A stretch of DNA of 64,000 bases from Azoarcus sp. DD4 (GTDB taxonomy: Bacteria > Pseudomonadota > Gammaproteobacteria > Burkholderiales > Rhodocyclaceae), in NCBI RefSeq assembly GCF_006496635.1, contig NZ_CP022958.1:1674001-1738000 (forward strand), written 5' to 3'. The notes beneath the pieces are model-generated. The model was not told where the DNA came from, ran no database searches, and was given only the letters and a program-made list of their open reading frames with translations. Below, piece after piece: positions 18,530 to 27,285 of this stretch; position 1 is the stretch's first letter, and each line of letters begins with the position of its first letter. Both the position numbers and the translations under genes were made by a program.

Positions 18530-20019
18530 GCCCTGATGGCCAACTGTTGGCTGGCAGCGGGCACGCCGGGGCTGAACCCGCGCGCACCGGCTCCCTGCTC
18601 GACGCCCTGATCGAGCGCAGCCGCATCGTTGCTGATGAACAGGAGCGGGACAGGACGCGGGATCTGATCGGGGAACTGGTCGATCAGGTCATGGCCGGCA
18701 CCGTGCCGATGTCGGGCGATCTTGCCGCCTGCGTCGACGCCCGTATCGCCGAGCTGGACGCCATGATCTCCGCACAGCTCAACGAGATCATGCACTTGCC
18801 GGATTTCCAGCATCTCGAAGCTGCGTGGCGTGGCCTGAAGTATCTCGTCGACGCCAGCGAGACCGGCCCGATGCTGAAGATCAAGATGCTCAATGCGTCG
18901 AAGCGGGATCTGATCAAGGATTTTCGGCATGCCTCCGAGTTCGACCAGAGTGCGCTGTTCCGCAAGGTCTACGAGGAAGAGTACGGCACCTTCGGCGGCT
19001 CCCCCTTTGCCGCCTTGGTGGGGGACTTCGAGTTCTCGCGCCACCCGGAGGACCTCTTCCTGCTCGAAGAGATTTCCCATGTCGCTGCCGCCGCCCATGC
19101 GCCTTTCATTGCTTCGGCGGCGCCGGGCATGTTCGGCCTCGAGAGCTTCGCGGATCTCGGCAAGCCGCGTGATCTTTCGCGGGTGTTCGAGACGGTCGAA
19201 TACGTGAAGTGGAAATCCTTCAGGGCGTCGGAGGACGCCCGCTATGTCGGGCTCGTTCTGCCCCATGTGCTGGGGCGTCTCCCGTACGGCCGCGCCACCC
19301 AGCCGGTCGAGGCCTTCAACTTCGAAGAGGACGTCGACGGTAGCGATCACGGCAAGTATTTGTGGACCAACGCCGCCTACGCGTACGCCAGCAGGCTGAC
19401 CAGCGCGTTCGCACAGTTCGGCTGGCTCGCTGCGATACGTGGGGTCGAAGGCGGAGGCCTGGTCGAAGACCTGCCGGTACATACCTTCACCACCGACGAC
19501 GGCGAGATCGCGCTGAAGTGCCCGACCGAACTCTCGGTGACCGACCGGAACGAGAAGCTGCTGTCGGACCTGGGCTTCATCGCCCTGACGCACTGCAAGA
19601 ACAGCGACTATGCGGCGTTCTTCAGCGGGCAGTCGACCCAGAAACCGCGAAGCTACAACACCGACGCGGCCAATGCGAACGCGCGCCTGTCGGCGCAACT
19701 GCCGTACATCTTTGCTGTATCCCGCATCGCGCACTACCTGAAGTCGATCATGCGCGACAAGATCGGCAGCTTCGCTTCGCGCCAGAGCGTCCAGGACTAC
19801 CTCAATACCTGGCTGGCGCAGTACGTCCTGCTCGACGACTCGGCGACGCAGGAGGCGAAGTCGAAATATCCGCTGCGCGAGGCGCGCGTCGAGGTGGTGG
19901 AGGTGGCGGGGCGTCCTGGTGCCTACCGTGCGGTGGCCTTCCTGCGCCCGCATTTCCAACTCGACGAGCTGACCATCTCGCTGCGGCTCGTCGCCGAGCT
20001 GCCCGCGCCGGCGCGCTAG
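18526..20019 (+). CDS. tssC: T6SS sheath large subunit TssC (VipB)
   Basis: The 497-aa protein contains typical VipB segments: LPDFQHLEAAWRGLKYLV, EEYGTFGGSPFAALVGDFEF, GRLPYGRATQPVEAFNFEE and RSYNTDAANANARLSAQLPY. It forms the sheath around the Hcp tube. The start overlaps the tssB stop by four bases, so expression of the two sheath subunits is coupled. The ClpV ATPase that normally recycles this sheath is not encoded in the window. Confidence 0.98.
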   Translation: MSPDGQLLAGSGHAGAEPARTGSLLDALIERSRIVADEQERDRTRDLIGELVDQVMAGTVPMSGDLAACVDARIAELDAMISAQLNEIMHLPDFQHLEAAWRGLKYLVDASETGPMLKIKMLNASKRDLIKDFRHASEFDQSALFRKVYEEEYGTFGGSPFAALVGDFEFSRHPEDLFLLEEISHVAAAAHAPFIASAAPGMFGLESFADLGKPRDLSRVFETVEYVKWKSFRASEDARYVGLVLPHVLGRLPYGRATQPVEAFNFEEDVDGSDHGKYLWTNAAYAYASRLTSAFAQFGWLAAIRGVEGGGLVEDLPVHTFTTDDGEIALKCPTELSVTDRNEKLLSDLGFIALTHCKNSDYAAFFSGQSTQKPRSYNTDAANANARLSAQLPYIFAVSRIAHYLKSIMRDKIGSFASRQSVQDYLNTWLAQYVLLDDSATQEAKSKYPLREARVEVVEVAGRPGAYRAVAFLRPHFQLDELTISLRLVAELPAPAR

Positions 20020-20074
20020 GGTGGTTCTGGCGGTTCCCCCTTTTCATCAACTGCATCATGGCTGGAGACTGGCA

Positions 20075-20572
20075 ATGGCATTCGACGCCTTCCTCAAGAT
20101 CGAGGGCATCCCGGGAGAAAGTACGGACGACGGGCACAAGGACTGGATAGAGATCCTCTCCTTCGCTCACAACATGGAGCAGCCGGCCTCGGCAACCGCG
20201 AGTTCGGTGGGCGGCGCGACCGCCGAGCGCGTCAATCACGACACCTTCGATGTAACCCACCTCATTGACCAGGCCAGTCCCAAGATCTATGAGGCCTGCT
20301 GCACCGGCAAGCACATCAAGGAGGTCACGCTGGAGTTGTGCCGCGCCGGTGGCGACAAGTTGAAGTACATGGAAATCAAGCTGGAGCAGGTCGTCGTGTC
20401 CAGGGTGATGCCGGGCGGGGCGGCCAACGAAAGTGGCTTCCCGCATGAGAAGGTTTCGTTCAGCTACGGCCGCATCAAATGGATCTATACCCGGCAGAAG
20501 CGGGAGGATGGGGCTGGTGGCGGCAACATCAGCGCCGGCTGGGACCTGACCGCCAACAAGGTGGTCGCATGA
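20075..20572 (+). CDS. hcp: T6SS tube protein Hcp (TssD)
   Basis: The 165-aa protein starts MAFDAFLKIEGIPGEST and has the Hcp1 features KDWIEILSFAHNMEQP, FDVTHLIDQASPKI and VSFSYGRIKWIYTRQK. Hexamers stack to form the inner tube and are secreted. A GGAGA ribosome site at 20064-20068 fits ATG 20075; an upstream in-frame ATG at 20021 has no family match. The stop overlaps the start of the OmpA-like gene. Confidence 0.97.
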   Translation: MAFDAFLKIEGIPGESTDDGHKDWIEILSFAHNMEQPASATASSVGGATAERVNHDTFDVTHLIDQASPKIYEACCTGKHIKEVTLELCRAGGDKLKYMEIKLEQVVVSRVMPGGAANESGFPHEKVSFSYGRIKWIYTRQKREDGAGGGNISAGWDLTANKVVA

Positions 20573-21063
20573 ACGTGGCTGCCGGCGAGCTGAAAGCGGA
20601 GGTCGGCGTCGGGCGACCGCGGTGGCTGAACTCCGGCCGACTGGGCATGCTGGTGTCCGTGCTGGCGCTCGCGGCGTGCTCGAGTACGCCGCCGTTGCCG
20701 GAGCCGGTTGCGGAGAGTCCGCGTGTCGAACCACGGGTCGAGGCCGCGCCGGCGCAGCGGGCGGAGCCGGAGCAGTTGGCCAATGGCAGCCATACCTTCA
20801 AGTTCGACACCATGAGCGTTGCCCTTGCCGACAGCGACAAGCTGCGCTTGGCGGGCCTGGCGGGACAAGCGCGTACCGCGCGGAACATTGTCATACGCGG
20901 CTCCTGCGATCGCACCATGGTCGGAAATGCCAAGGAGGCGGCAATCGCCCGCGCTCTTGCGGTACGCACGGTGCTGGTGCAGGAGGGCGTGCCGGCGGCG
21001 AAGATCCGTGTCCGCTACAGCACCGAAGACGGCCTGCACGCAGCGGTCCTGAGGCTCAACTGA
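20569..21063 (+). CDS. Short OmpA-like lipoprotein encoded between hcp and vgrG
   Basis: The 164-aa protein has a signal segment (about 26-36) ending in the lipobox LAAC (Cys37), a Pro/Glu-rich linker, and a compact domain (about 75-164) resembling the OmpA peptidoglycan-binding fold (TFKFDTMSVALADSDKLRL, NAKEAAIARALAVRTVLV, GVPAAKIRVRY). In other systems TssL or an accessory Tag protein supplies peptidoglycan binding. TssL here has no such domain, so this lipoprotein may do it. ATG 20569 overlaps the hcp stop (ATGA). The OmpA assignment is from motif pattern only. Confidence 0.75.
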   Translation: MNVAAGELKAEVGVGRPRWLNSGRLGMLVSVLALAACSSTPPLPEPVAESPRVEPRVEAAPAQRAEPEQLANGSHTFKFDTMSVALADSDKLRLAGLAGQARTARNIVIRGSCDRTMVGNAKEAAIARALAVRTVLVQEGVPAAKIRVRYSTEDGLHAAVLRLN

Positions 21064-21124
21064 GCGAGGGGCAGCGGTTGCGCCAGTCGAGCGCAGCCGC
21101 TGCCCGGCTTGAACGATAACTGGC

Positions 21125-23854
21125 GTGAATCAAATCTCGAAGATGGACCCGCTTGCCGATCTCCTGGCACCTTTCGCCTCTGCGTTCAGTCAGCACGGCA
21201 GGCTGCTGTCGCTCCGACTCGGTGCTTCCGAGCTGTGGTCGACGCGGCTCCTTCCCCAGTATGCCGAAATCGAGGAGCAGCTTTCCGGGGGATATACCCT
21301 GTGGATACGCTGCCTTTCGCCGCAGGCGGGTTTGCCGCTGAAACAGTTTGTGGGGCAGCCCGCGTGCCTGGGTTTGGTGACGAGTGAGAGCGAATCGATC
21401 CTGCGCTGCGGGCTGGTGACGCGTGCCCGGGCATTGGGGGGAGACGGTGGCTTTGCCGCTTATGAACTGCAGGTCGAAGCGCCACTCGCGCTGCTTCGGC
21501 ATCGCCATGGCAGCCGGATCTTTCAGGCCTGTTCGGTGCCGGAGATTATCGATCGGCTCGTACAGGAAAGGCGGCAGGAAAGCCCGGCGATCGCTGCCTG
21601 TTTCGAACTGCGCGTGGAGTTGCGCAAGACCTACCCGGCGCGCTCCTACTGTGTCCAGTATCGAGAGTCCGAACTGGCCTTCATGGAACGCCTGCTGACC
21701 GAGGAGGGTATCGCATGGCGTTACGAGCATATCGCCGGCAACGAGGAAGACGACTCTGTGCCGCGCGTGGCCTGGGTGTTGTTCGATGACGCAGGCGATC
21801 TGCCGCCCTGCATCGGTCGGCAGGTCCGCTTCCACCGCACCGACATCAGCGAAGCCGCGGACGGACTGACCGTATGGCAGGGTGCGCGCCGCCTGGGTAG
21901 CGGGAGCAGCGGGCTGGCGAGTTTCGACTACAAACCGGTGGCTACATTGCAGGTGAGCGAACACGGCGGCAGGCAGGCGGGCGAGGCGGACGGCATCGAA
22001 GCGACGCTGGAGGACTACGATCCCCAGGTAGCCTACTATGCAAGCGATTCAGCCGAGCTGGCGCACTATGCCCGCCTGCGGCAGCAGGCGCACGACCGCG
22101 ACAAGAAGGTCTTCCATGGCGAGGGAGCAGTCCGGACCCTCCAGGCTGGCCGCTGGTTCGAACTGGTGGATCATCCGGAGCTCGGGGCAGATCCATCCGC
22201 GCAGCACGAATTCGTCGTCACCGGACTGCACCTCCGCGTGGCGAATAACCTGCCCGGCCTGGCCGGCGCTTTGTCCGGCGAGCCTCTGTCGGGGGTTGCT
22301 GCGTCGAATGGCGCGCCCGAGATGCCTTGCCGGGTGAGCTTCGAGGCGCAACGGCGCGGTATTGCACTGCCACCGGACTACCGTGGTACGGCGCATGCCC
22401 GCCCGACCGCGCGCGGGCCCCAGACGGCCACTGTGGTAGGGCCGGCCGGCGAGGCGATACATACCGACGAATACGGTCGCATCAAGGTCCAGTTCCACTG
22501 GCAGCGCGAACGCGATCACGCGGATGGAGGGGCTGTGTTCGACGAGCGGTCGTCCTGCTGGCTGAGGGTCAGCTATCCGAGTGCCGGCACCCAATGGGGG
22601 CATCAGTTCGTGCCGCGGATAGGACAGGAGGTCCTGGTGGATTTCCTCGACGGTGACATCGACAGACCGGTGGTGGTTGGCGTGCTCGGCAACGGATCGC
22701 ATCGACCCGTGCATTTCTCGGGGCGGGGGCAGTTGCCCGCCAACAAGGCCTTGTCAGGCATCAAGTCGCAGGAGATGAAGGGGAGCGGCTACAACGAGCT
22801 GCTGTTCGACGATACCGCAGGCCAGTTGCGCACGCGCTTGAGCAGCGACCATGCGGCAAGCCAGCTCAATCTCGGCTATCTGGTCCATCCGCGGACCGAC
22901 GGCAAGGCGGAGCCGCGTGGCGAAGGTGCGGAGTTGAGGACCGATGCCGCGATCGCGCTGCGCAGCGCGCAGGGCATGCTGTTCAGCGCCTATGGTCGGG
23001 TGGCGGGGAAAGAGGGGCAACTGGCTCGCGGCGAACTCCTCGATCTGTTGGAGCAATGCCGTCAGGCTTGCCGTTCGCTGGCCGAGTATGCCGAACGCCA
23101 CCAGGCACTGGCCGGCGATGGGGGGCCAATGGAGACGCTGATCGAGGGGTTGAAAGCGTGGGACGCGGGCAGCAATCTCGACAGGAGCGGGCAGGGCGGC
23201 GGCAAGCCGGCGATCTGCGTGACAGCACCGGAAGGCCTGGCCTTGGCCACGCCGCAGAACATCCTGAGTTACGCCGGACTGAACCAGGATCTGGCGGCCG
23301 CCCAGCATCTGCAATTGACCGCCGGCGAGCAGGTGGGCGTGAATGCCGGTGCCGGTCTGAGCTTGTTCGCGCAATCGGGCGACGTCAGGGCGATCGCTCA
23401 CCAGGGGCAGTATCTGATGCAGGCGCAGCACGGCGATCTGGTCGCGGAGGCGGAGCGCAATGTGCGTGTGTCGGCGACCACTGGCGAGGTCGTCGTCAGC
23501 GCACCGACCATACGCCTGGTTGCCGGGGACGGTTCTTTCATCCGAATTGGCGGCGGCATCACCCTCGGTACCGAGGCGGTGGTCGCAGTCAAGGCCGCAC
23601 GCCAGTCGATGAGCGGACCGGCCACCGATGCCGTCGATCTACCTGCGTTCGACAAGGGCAGCGTCGATCAGCGCTTCCAGCTGTTCTATCCGCATGCCGA
23701 CGCAAGCGTCCGCCAGGCGGCGGCCGAGCGGCGGTACGAGATCACGCTCAAGGACGGCCGCGTGATCAGTGGCGTGTCGGATAGCGAGGGCAGGACCGAA
23801 CTGCTTGTTGCCGATGCGATGCAGCTGGCTCGCATCCGCATCTTCGATGCCTGA
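21125..23854 (+). CDS. vgrG: T6SS spike protein VgrG (TssI) with DUF2345 region and short C-terminal extension
   Basis: The 909-aa protein has the gp27-like N-terminus (about 20-380, LLTEEGIAWRYEH), the gp5-like OB domain (about 405-560, HTDEYGRIKVQFHW, SCWLRVSYPSAGTQWGHQFVPRIGQEVLVDF shortened here to its start), and the DUF2345 beta-helix (about 690-835). A C-terminal tail from about residue 838 ends RYEITLKDGRVISGVSDSEG..., resembling a small transthyretin-like beta domain. The listed start is GTG 21125; ATG 21143 six codons later is equally plausible. No effector, chaperone or PAAR gene follows. Confidence 0.95.
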   Translation: MNQISKMDPLADLLAPFASAFSQHGRLLSLRLGASELWSTRLLPQYAEIEEQLSGGYTLWIRCLSPQAGLPLKQFVGQPACLGLVTSESESILRCGLVTRARALGGDGGFAAYELQVEAPLALLRHRHGSRIFQACSVPEIIDRLVQERRQESPAIAACFELRVELRKTYPARSYCVQYRESELAFMERLLTEEGIAWRYEHIAGNEEDDSVPRVAWVLFDDAGDLPPCIGRQVRFHRTDISEAADGLTVWQGARRLGSGSSGLASFDYKPVATLQVSEHGGRQAGEADGIEATLEDYDPQVAYYASDSAELAHYARLRQQAHDRDKKVFHGEGAVRTLQAGRWFELVDHPELGADPSAQHEFVVTGLHLRVANNLPGLAGALSGEPLSGVAASNGAPEMPCRVSFEAQRRGIALPPDYRGTAHARPTARGPQTATVVGPAGEAIHTDEYGRIKVQFHWQRERDHADGGAVFDERSSCWLRVSYPSAGTQWGHQFVPRIGQEVLVDFLDGDIDRPVVVGVLGNGSHRPVHFSGRGQLPANKALSGIKSQEMKGSGYNELLFDDTAGQLRTRLSSDHAASQLNLGYLVHPRTDGKAEPRGEGAELRTDAAIALRSAQGMLFSAYGRVAGKEGQLARGELLDLLEQCRQACRSLAEYAERHQALAGDGGPMETLIEGLKAWDAGSNLDRSGQGGGKPAICVTAPEGLALATPQNILSYAGLNQDLAAAQHLQLTAGEQVGVNAGAGLSLFAQSGDVRAIAHQGQYLMQAQHGDLVAEAERNVRVSATTGEVVVSAPTIRLVAGDGSFIRIGGGITLGTEAVVAVKAARQSMSGPATDAVDLPAFDKGSVDQRFQLFYPHADASVRQAAAERRYEITLKDGRVISGVSDSEGRTELLVADAMQLARIRIFDA

Positions 23855-23877
23855 CTGGCGACGACCGGAGACCCGAC

Positions 23878-25740
23878 GTGTTTGAAGCATTGCTGCCGCA
23901 TTACGAGCGTGAACTCGGCTATCTGCGTGAGCTTTCCGGCGAGTTTGCCCGGCGCTTCCCGCGGATTGCCGGGAGGCTGCAACTCGATGGCGACCAATGC
24001 GAGGATCCGCATGTCGAGCGCCTGATCGAGGCCTTCGCCTTTCTGACCGCCCGCATCCACCGCAAGATCGACGACGAGTTCCCCGAGATTACCGGGGACT
24101 TTCTCGATGCCTTGTATCCGCATCTGTTGCAGCCCATCCCGGCGGCCAGCATCGTCCAGTTCGAAGCCGATCCGGACCGACCGGAACTGAGCCGGGGCCA
24201 TGTCGTCGAGCCTCACCAGACCGTCCTGACGCCGGCGGTGGATCAGATCGTCTGCCGCTTCCGGACCTGCTACCCGGTACAACTCTATCCGCTGTCGCTC
24301 GTTGCGGCAGGCATCGAACTCACCAGTGCGCAGCCCCGCCTCGCGGCTATCGCGCCGCGGGCGGCCGCGGTGCTCACGCTGACCCTGGAGACGCACGGTG
24401 CTCTGCCGCTCGCCTCCATCGGCCTGCAATCCCTGCGCTTTTTCCTCGATGGCGAACCCGCCCTGATGCACCTGCTGTACCAGTTGCTGCTGGCCGACGA
24501 CCTCGAAGTCAGGGCCGGTGGCGGTGGGGTTGAGGCAGGCCGGCTGTCGATGCTTGCGCCCGGTGCCGTGCGGCCGGTCGGGTTCGCTCGCGAGGATGGC
24601 CTGCTCGATTACGATGACCGTTCGTTTCTCGGTTATCGCTTGCTGAGCGAATACTTCAGCTTCCCGGAAAAGTTTCTCTTTCTCGACTTCGAAGGGCTGG
24701 GCAAGGTCTCGGCCGATATCGTCGGTGGCAGGCTGGTGATCCAGTGCCTGTTCCGCCACTTTCCGGCGAACGGGCGCCACCTGCGCTTGCTCGAACAGCT
24801 GGACGCCCGGCATCTGCGCCTGGGGTGCACGCCGGTGGTGAATCTCTTTCGACAGGCGGCGGAGCCGATACGGCTCACCCACCGCCGCACGGCCTACCCG
24901 GTGATGGCCGATGCGCGTGCGCCGCAGGCCTACGAGGTGGTCCGGATCGGACGGGTGCAGTGCATCGAAAGGGGGAGCGACACGACTGTCGTGCGCGACG
25001 TCCTGCCGCTCTACGCCGTCGATGGCGATGGGCGGGGCGAGTCGACTTCCTCGTTGCGATGGCGTGCCGGGCGCGAGCGGGCAACGCGAGCGGGCGACCG
25101 TGGCACCGACGTCGAGCTTCATCTGGTCGACGGCTCCTACTCGCCATCGCGTCCGGCCGCCGAGACCCTCAGCGTCGAACTGCTCTGCAGCAACCGCGAC
25201 CTGCCGGAGCGCCTGCCCTTCGGCGGGAGCGAAAGCGGGTCGCACACAGACTTCTCTCTGCCGGGGCAGGCGATGGTTCGCCGCGTACGCCTGTTGCGCA
25301 AGCCGACGCTCAGCGTGAGACCGCCGGACCGGGCCGGCTGGCAGTGGCAGCTGGTGTCCCACCTGTCGCTGAACCACCTGTCGATTGCGGACGGCGACGG
25401 TGCGGCGTTGCGCGCCTTGCTGGCGCTCTATAACCCGACTGACAGGCAGGCTGTCCGGCGGCAGATCGACGGCATCCGTGCCGTCCGCAGCGCACCGTCG
25501 GTGGCAAGGCTGGCAGGCCCCGATTTTGCGAGCTGGGTCCGTGGCACGGATATCGAGCTGACGCTGGACGAAGAGTGTTACGTCGGCGGCAGTACCTATC
25601 TGTTTGCAGGGGTGCTGGAGCGCTTCTTCGCGCTGTACTGCGCGCCCAACAGCTTCGTCCGCCTGCGATACAGGACGTTGCAGAACGAGGAGACCGTGGT
25701 CGAATGGGCACCGCGCTCGGGCGAAGCCGTCGTGATCTGA
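23878..25740 (+). CDS. tssF: T6SS baseplate protein TssF (VasA)
   Basis: The 620-aa protein opens MFEALLPHYERELGYLREL and continues EFARRFPRIAGRL, RLIEAFAFLTARIHRKIDDEFPEI (shown in parts), the conserved TssF N-terminus. TssF pairs with TssG in the baseplate wedge. It uses a GTG start at 23878, 23 bases past vgrG. The 3' end overlaps tssG by 37 bases. Confidence 0.97.
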   Translation: MFEALLPHYERELGYLRELSGEFARRFPRIAGRLQLDGDQCEDPHVERLIEAFAFLTARIHRKIDDEFPEITGDFLDALYPHLLQPIPAASIVQFEADPDRPELSRGHVVEPHQTVLTPAVDQIVCRFRTCYPVQLYPLSLVAAGIELTSAQPRLAAIAPRAAAVLTLTLETHGALPLASIGLQSLRFFLDGEPALMHLLYQLLLADDLEVRAGGGGVEAGRLSMLAPGAVRPVGFAREDGLLDYDDRSFLGYRLLSEYFSFPEKFLFLDFEGLGKVSADIVGGRLVIQCLFRHFPANGRHLRLLEQLDARHLRLGCTPVVNLFRQAAEPIRLTHRRTAYPVMADARAPQAYEVVRIGRVQCIERGSDTTVVRDVLPLYAVDGDGRGESTSSLRWRAGRERATRAGDRGTDVELHLVDGSYSPSRPAAETLSVELLCSNRDLPERLPFGGSESGSHTDFSLPGQAMVRRVRLLRKPTLSVRPPDRAGWQWQLVSHLSLNHLSIADGDGAALRALLALYNPTDRQAVRRQIDGIRAVRSAPSVARLAGPDFASWVRGTDIELTLDEECYVGGSTYLFAGVLERFFALYCAPNSFVRLRYRTLQNEETVVEWAPRSGEAVVI

Positions 25741-26750
25741 ACAGGGAACTGGCGCAGGAGCCCTGCCAGTTCGGCTTTTTCCAGGCCGTGCGGCTGTTGG
25801 CCCTGGCTCAGCCCGACATCCCGGCGCGGCGGGACTACCTGCCGCCGGCGCTGCGCTTTCGCACGAGCGTGTCGCTGGCCTTTCCGGCAAGCGAGGTAGC
25901 CGGTTTCCGGGGCGAGCCTGCTGCGGTCGCGGAACATCAGGCGGCAGCGCCGGCGGAACTGACGGTCAGTTTCATCGGATTGACCGGTCCGAGCGGCGTG
26001 CTCCCCACCGCCTACACCGAGCTGCTGTCCGATCGGCGGCTGCATGGGCGCGACGCCGCCAGCCACGCTTTTCTCGACGTCTTCAATCACCGCATCGTGG
26101 CCTTGTTCCATGCCGCATGGCGCAAATACAGACCTTGGCTGGTCGCCGAAGCGGGCGGGGACGACGACTTTGCGGCGCAGCTGCTCGCAGTCTGCGGACT
26201 CGGCTCGCCTGCCTTGAGGGCAAGTCTTGCAAGGGGGGCCGAGCGCGGGCTGAGCCTATCGGTCGTGCTGCGCTACGCCGGCCTGCTGTCGCAGAAGCCG
26301 CTGTCGGCCGATGCGCTGGCGACGGTGCTGCGTGGGGTGCTGGGCGTCGAGCTCGAGCTGACATCCTTTGTCGGCAACTGGATCGCGCTGTCGCCGCAGG
26401 AGCGCTCCCGCCTCGGCGTGGGCGCATGCGAACTGGGCAGTGGCGCATTCTGCGGCGATCGTGCGTGGGACCGGCAGGGGAAGATGGGACTGCGGATCGG
26501 TCCGGTGCGACGACCGTTGTTCGACCGCCTGCTGCCGGGGGGCAGCCGCGCCGAACTGTTGCGCGACCTGCTGCGCTTCGCCTTCGGACATGCGCTTGCT
26601 TGCGATCTGACCGTGGTACTCGACGCCCGCGATGTCCGGCCCGCCCGGCTGATGGAGGAGGGCGCCCCGGTTCTGGGGGGAGATGCCTGGTGCTGCTCGC
26701 GACAGGATGGTGCTGATGCCGACGATCTGCGTTACGCGCTGCTCGCCTAG
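25704..26750 (+). CDS. tssG: T6SS baseplate protein TssG (VasB)
   Basis: The 348-aa protein carries TssG features: ELAQEPCQFGFFQAVRLL near the start, FIGLTGPSGVLPTAYTELL, and HAFLDVFNHRIVALFHAAW. ATG 25704 (MGTALGRSRRDLN) gives the expected length; the frame extends to 25575, but that part lies inside tssF. It is the last gene of the rightward T6SS arm and its stop overlaps the convergent fliJ stop by four bases (CTAG, 26747-26750). Confidence 0.96.
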   Translation: MGTALGRSRRDLNRELAQEPCQFGFFQAVRLLALAQPDIPARRDYLPPALRFRTSVSLAFPASEVAGFRGEPAAVAEHQAAAPAELTVSFIGLTGPSGVLPTAYTELLSDRRLHGRDAASHAFLDVFNHRIVALFHAAWRKYRPWLVAEAGGDDDFAAQLLAVCGLGSPALRASLARGAERGLSLSVVLRYAGLLSQKPLSADALATVLRGVLGVELELTSFVGNWIALSPQERSRLGVGACELGSGAFCGDRAWDRQGKMGLRIGPVRRPLFDRLLPGGSRAELLRDLLRFAFGHALACDLTVVLDARDVRPARLMEEGAPVLGGDAWCCSRQDGADADDLRYALLA

Positions 26751-27199
26751 CTGTCGTCCTTGGTGCCGCCTGCATAGCGGCGGGCGGTGTGCTCGTCGCT
26801 CAGTTTCTGCTCGCGCTTGGCGTCCTGCTTGGCCACCCCGGCCTGGTGGCGCTGCGACAGGGTGTCGAAGGCCTTGACCCGGTTGCGCTGTGCCAGCCAC
26901 ACCTCCTGGCCCTGCGCGGTGCGGTCGCGTGATTGTTCCACCACCCGGCGCTGGGCGGCGATGGCGTCGTCCAGCTTGCCGATGAAAGCGCTGAAGTTGC
27001 GCCAGGCGTCGGGGCCGATGCCGTTGCGGGCGGCTTCGACGAAGCGGGCGTGGTATTCGTCGCGGTAACCCTGCAGCATCTCGAGCTTCTGCTGGCCGTC
27101 GCGTTGGGATGCGATCAGCTCGCCAAGCCGGCGCGCGGCTTCGTCCATGCGCGTGTTGGCAAGGTCGAGCAGGGGTTGCAGGGGGAATTTCCCGGTCAT
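26747..27199 (-). CDS. fliJ: Flagellar export chaperone/stalk protein FliJ
   Basis: The 150-aa protein is almost wholly charged coiled coil (LLDLANTRMDEAARRLGELIASQ, DAIAAQRRVVEQSRDR), as FliJ is. FliJ sits in the FliI hexamer pore like the F1 gamma subunit and links the ATPase to FlhA. It is the last gene of the leftward fliF-G-H-I-J run and lies 86 bases after fliI. Confidence 0.93.
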   Translation of the reverse strand: MTGKFPLQPLLDLANTRMDEAARRLGELIASQRDGQQKLEMLQGYRDEYHARFVEAARNGIGPDAWRNFSAFIGKLDDAIAAQRRVVEQSRDRTAQGQEVWLAQRNRVKAFDTLSQRHQAGVAKQDAKREQKLSDEHTARRYAGGTKDDS

Positions 27200-27285
27200 G
27201 ATGCGTTTGTCGTTACGGGAACGGCGCGCATTTTACGCCTGCCGGCGGCAGTTGTGGCGGTTATCTGTCAGCCGGTGGCGGGCCT

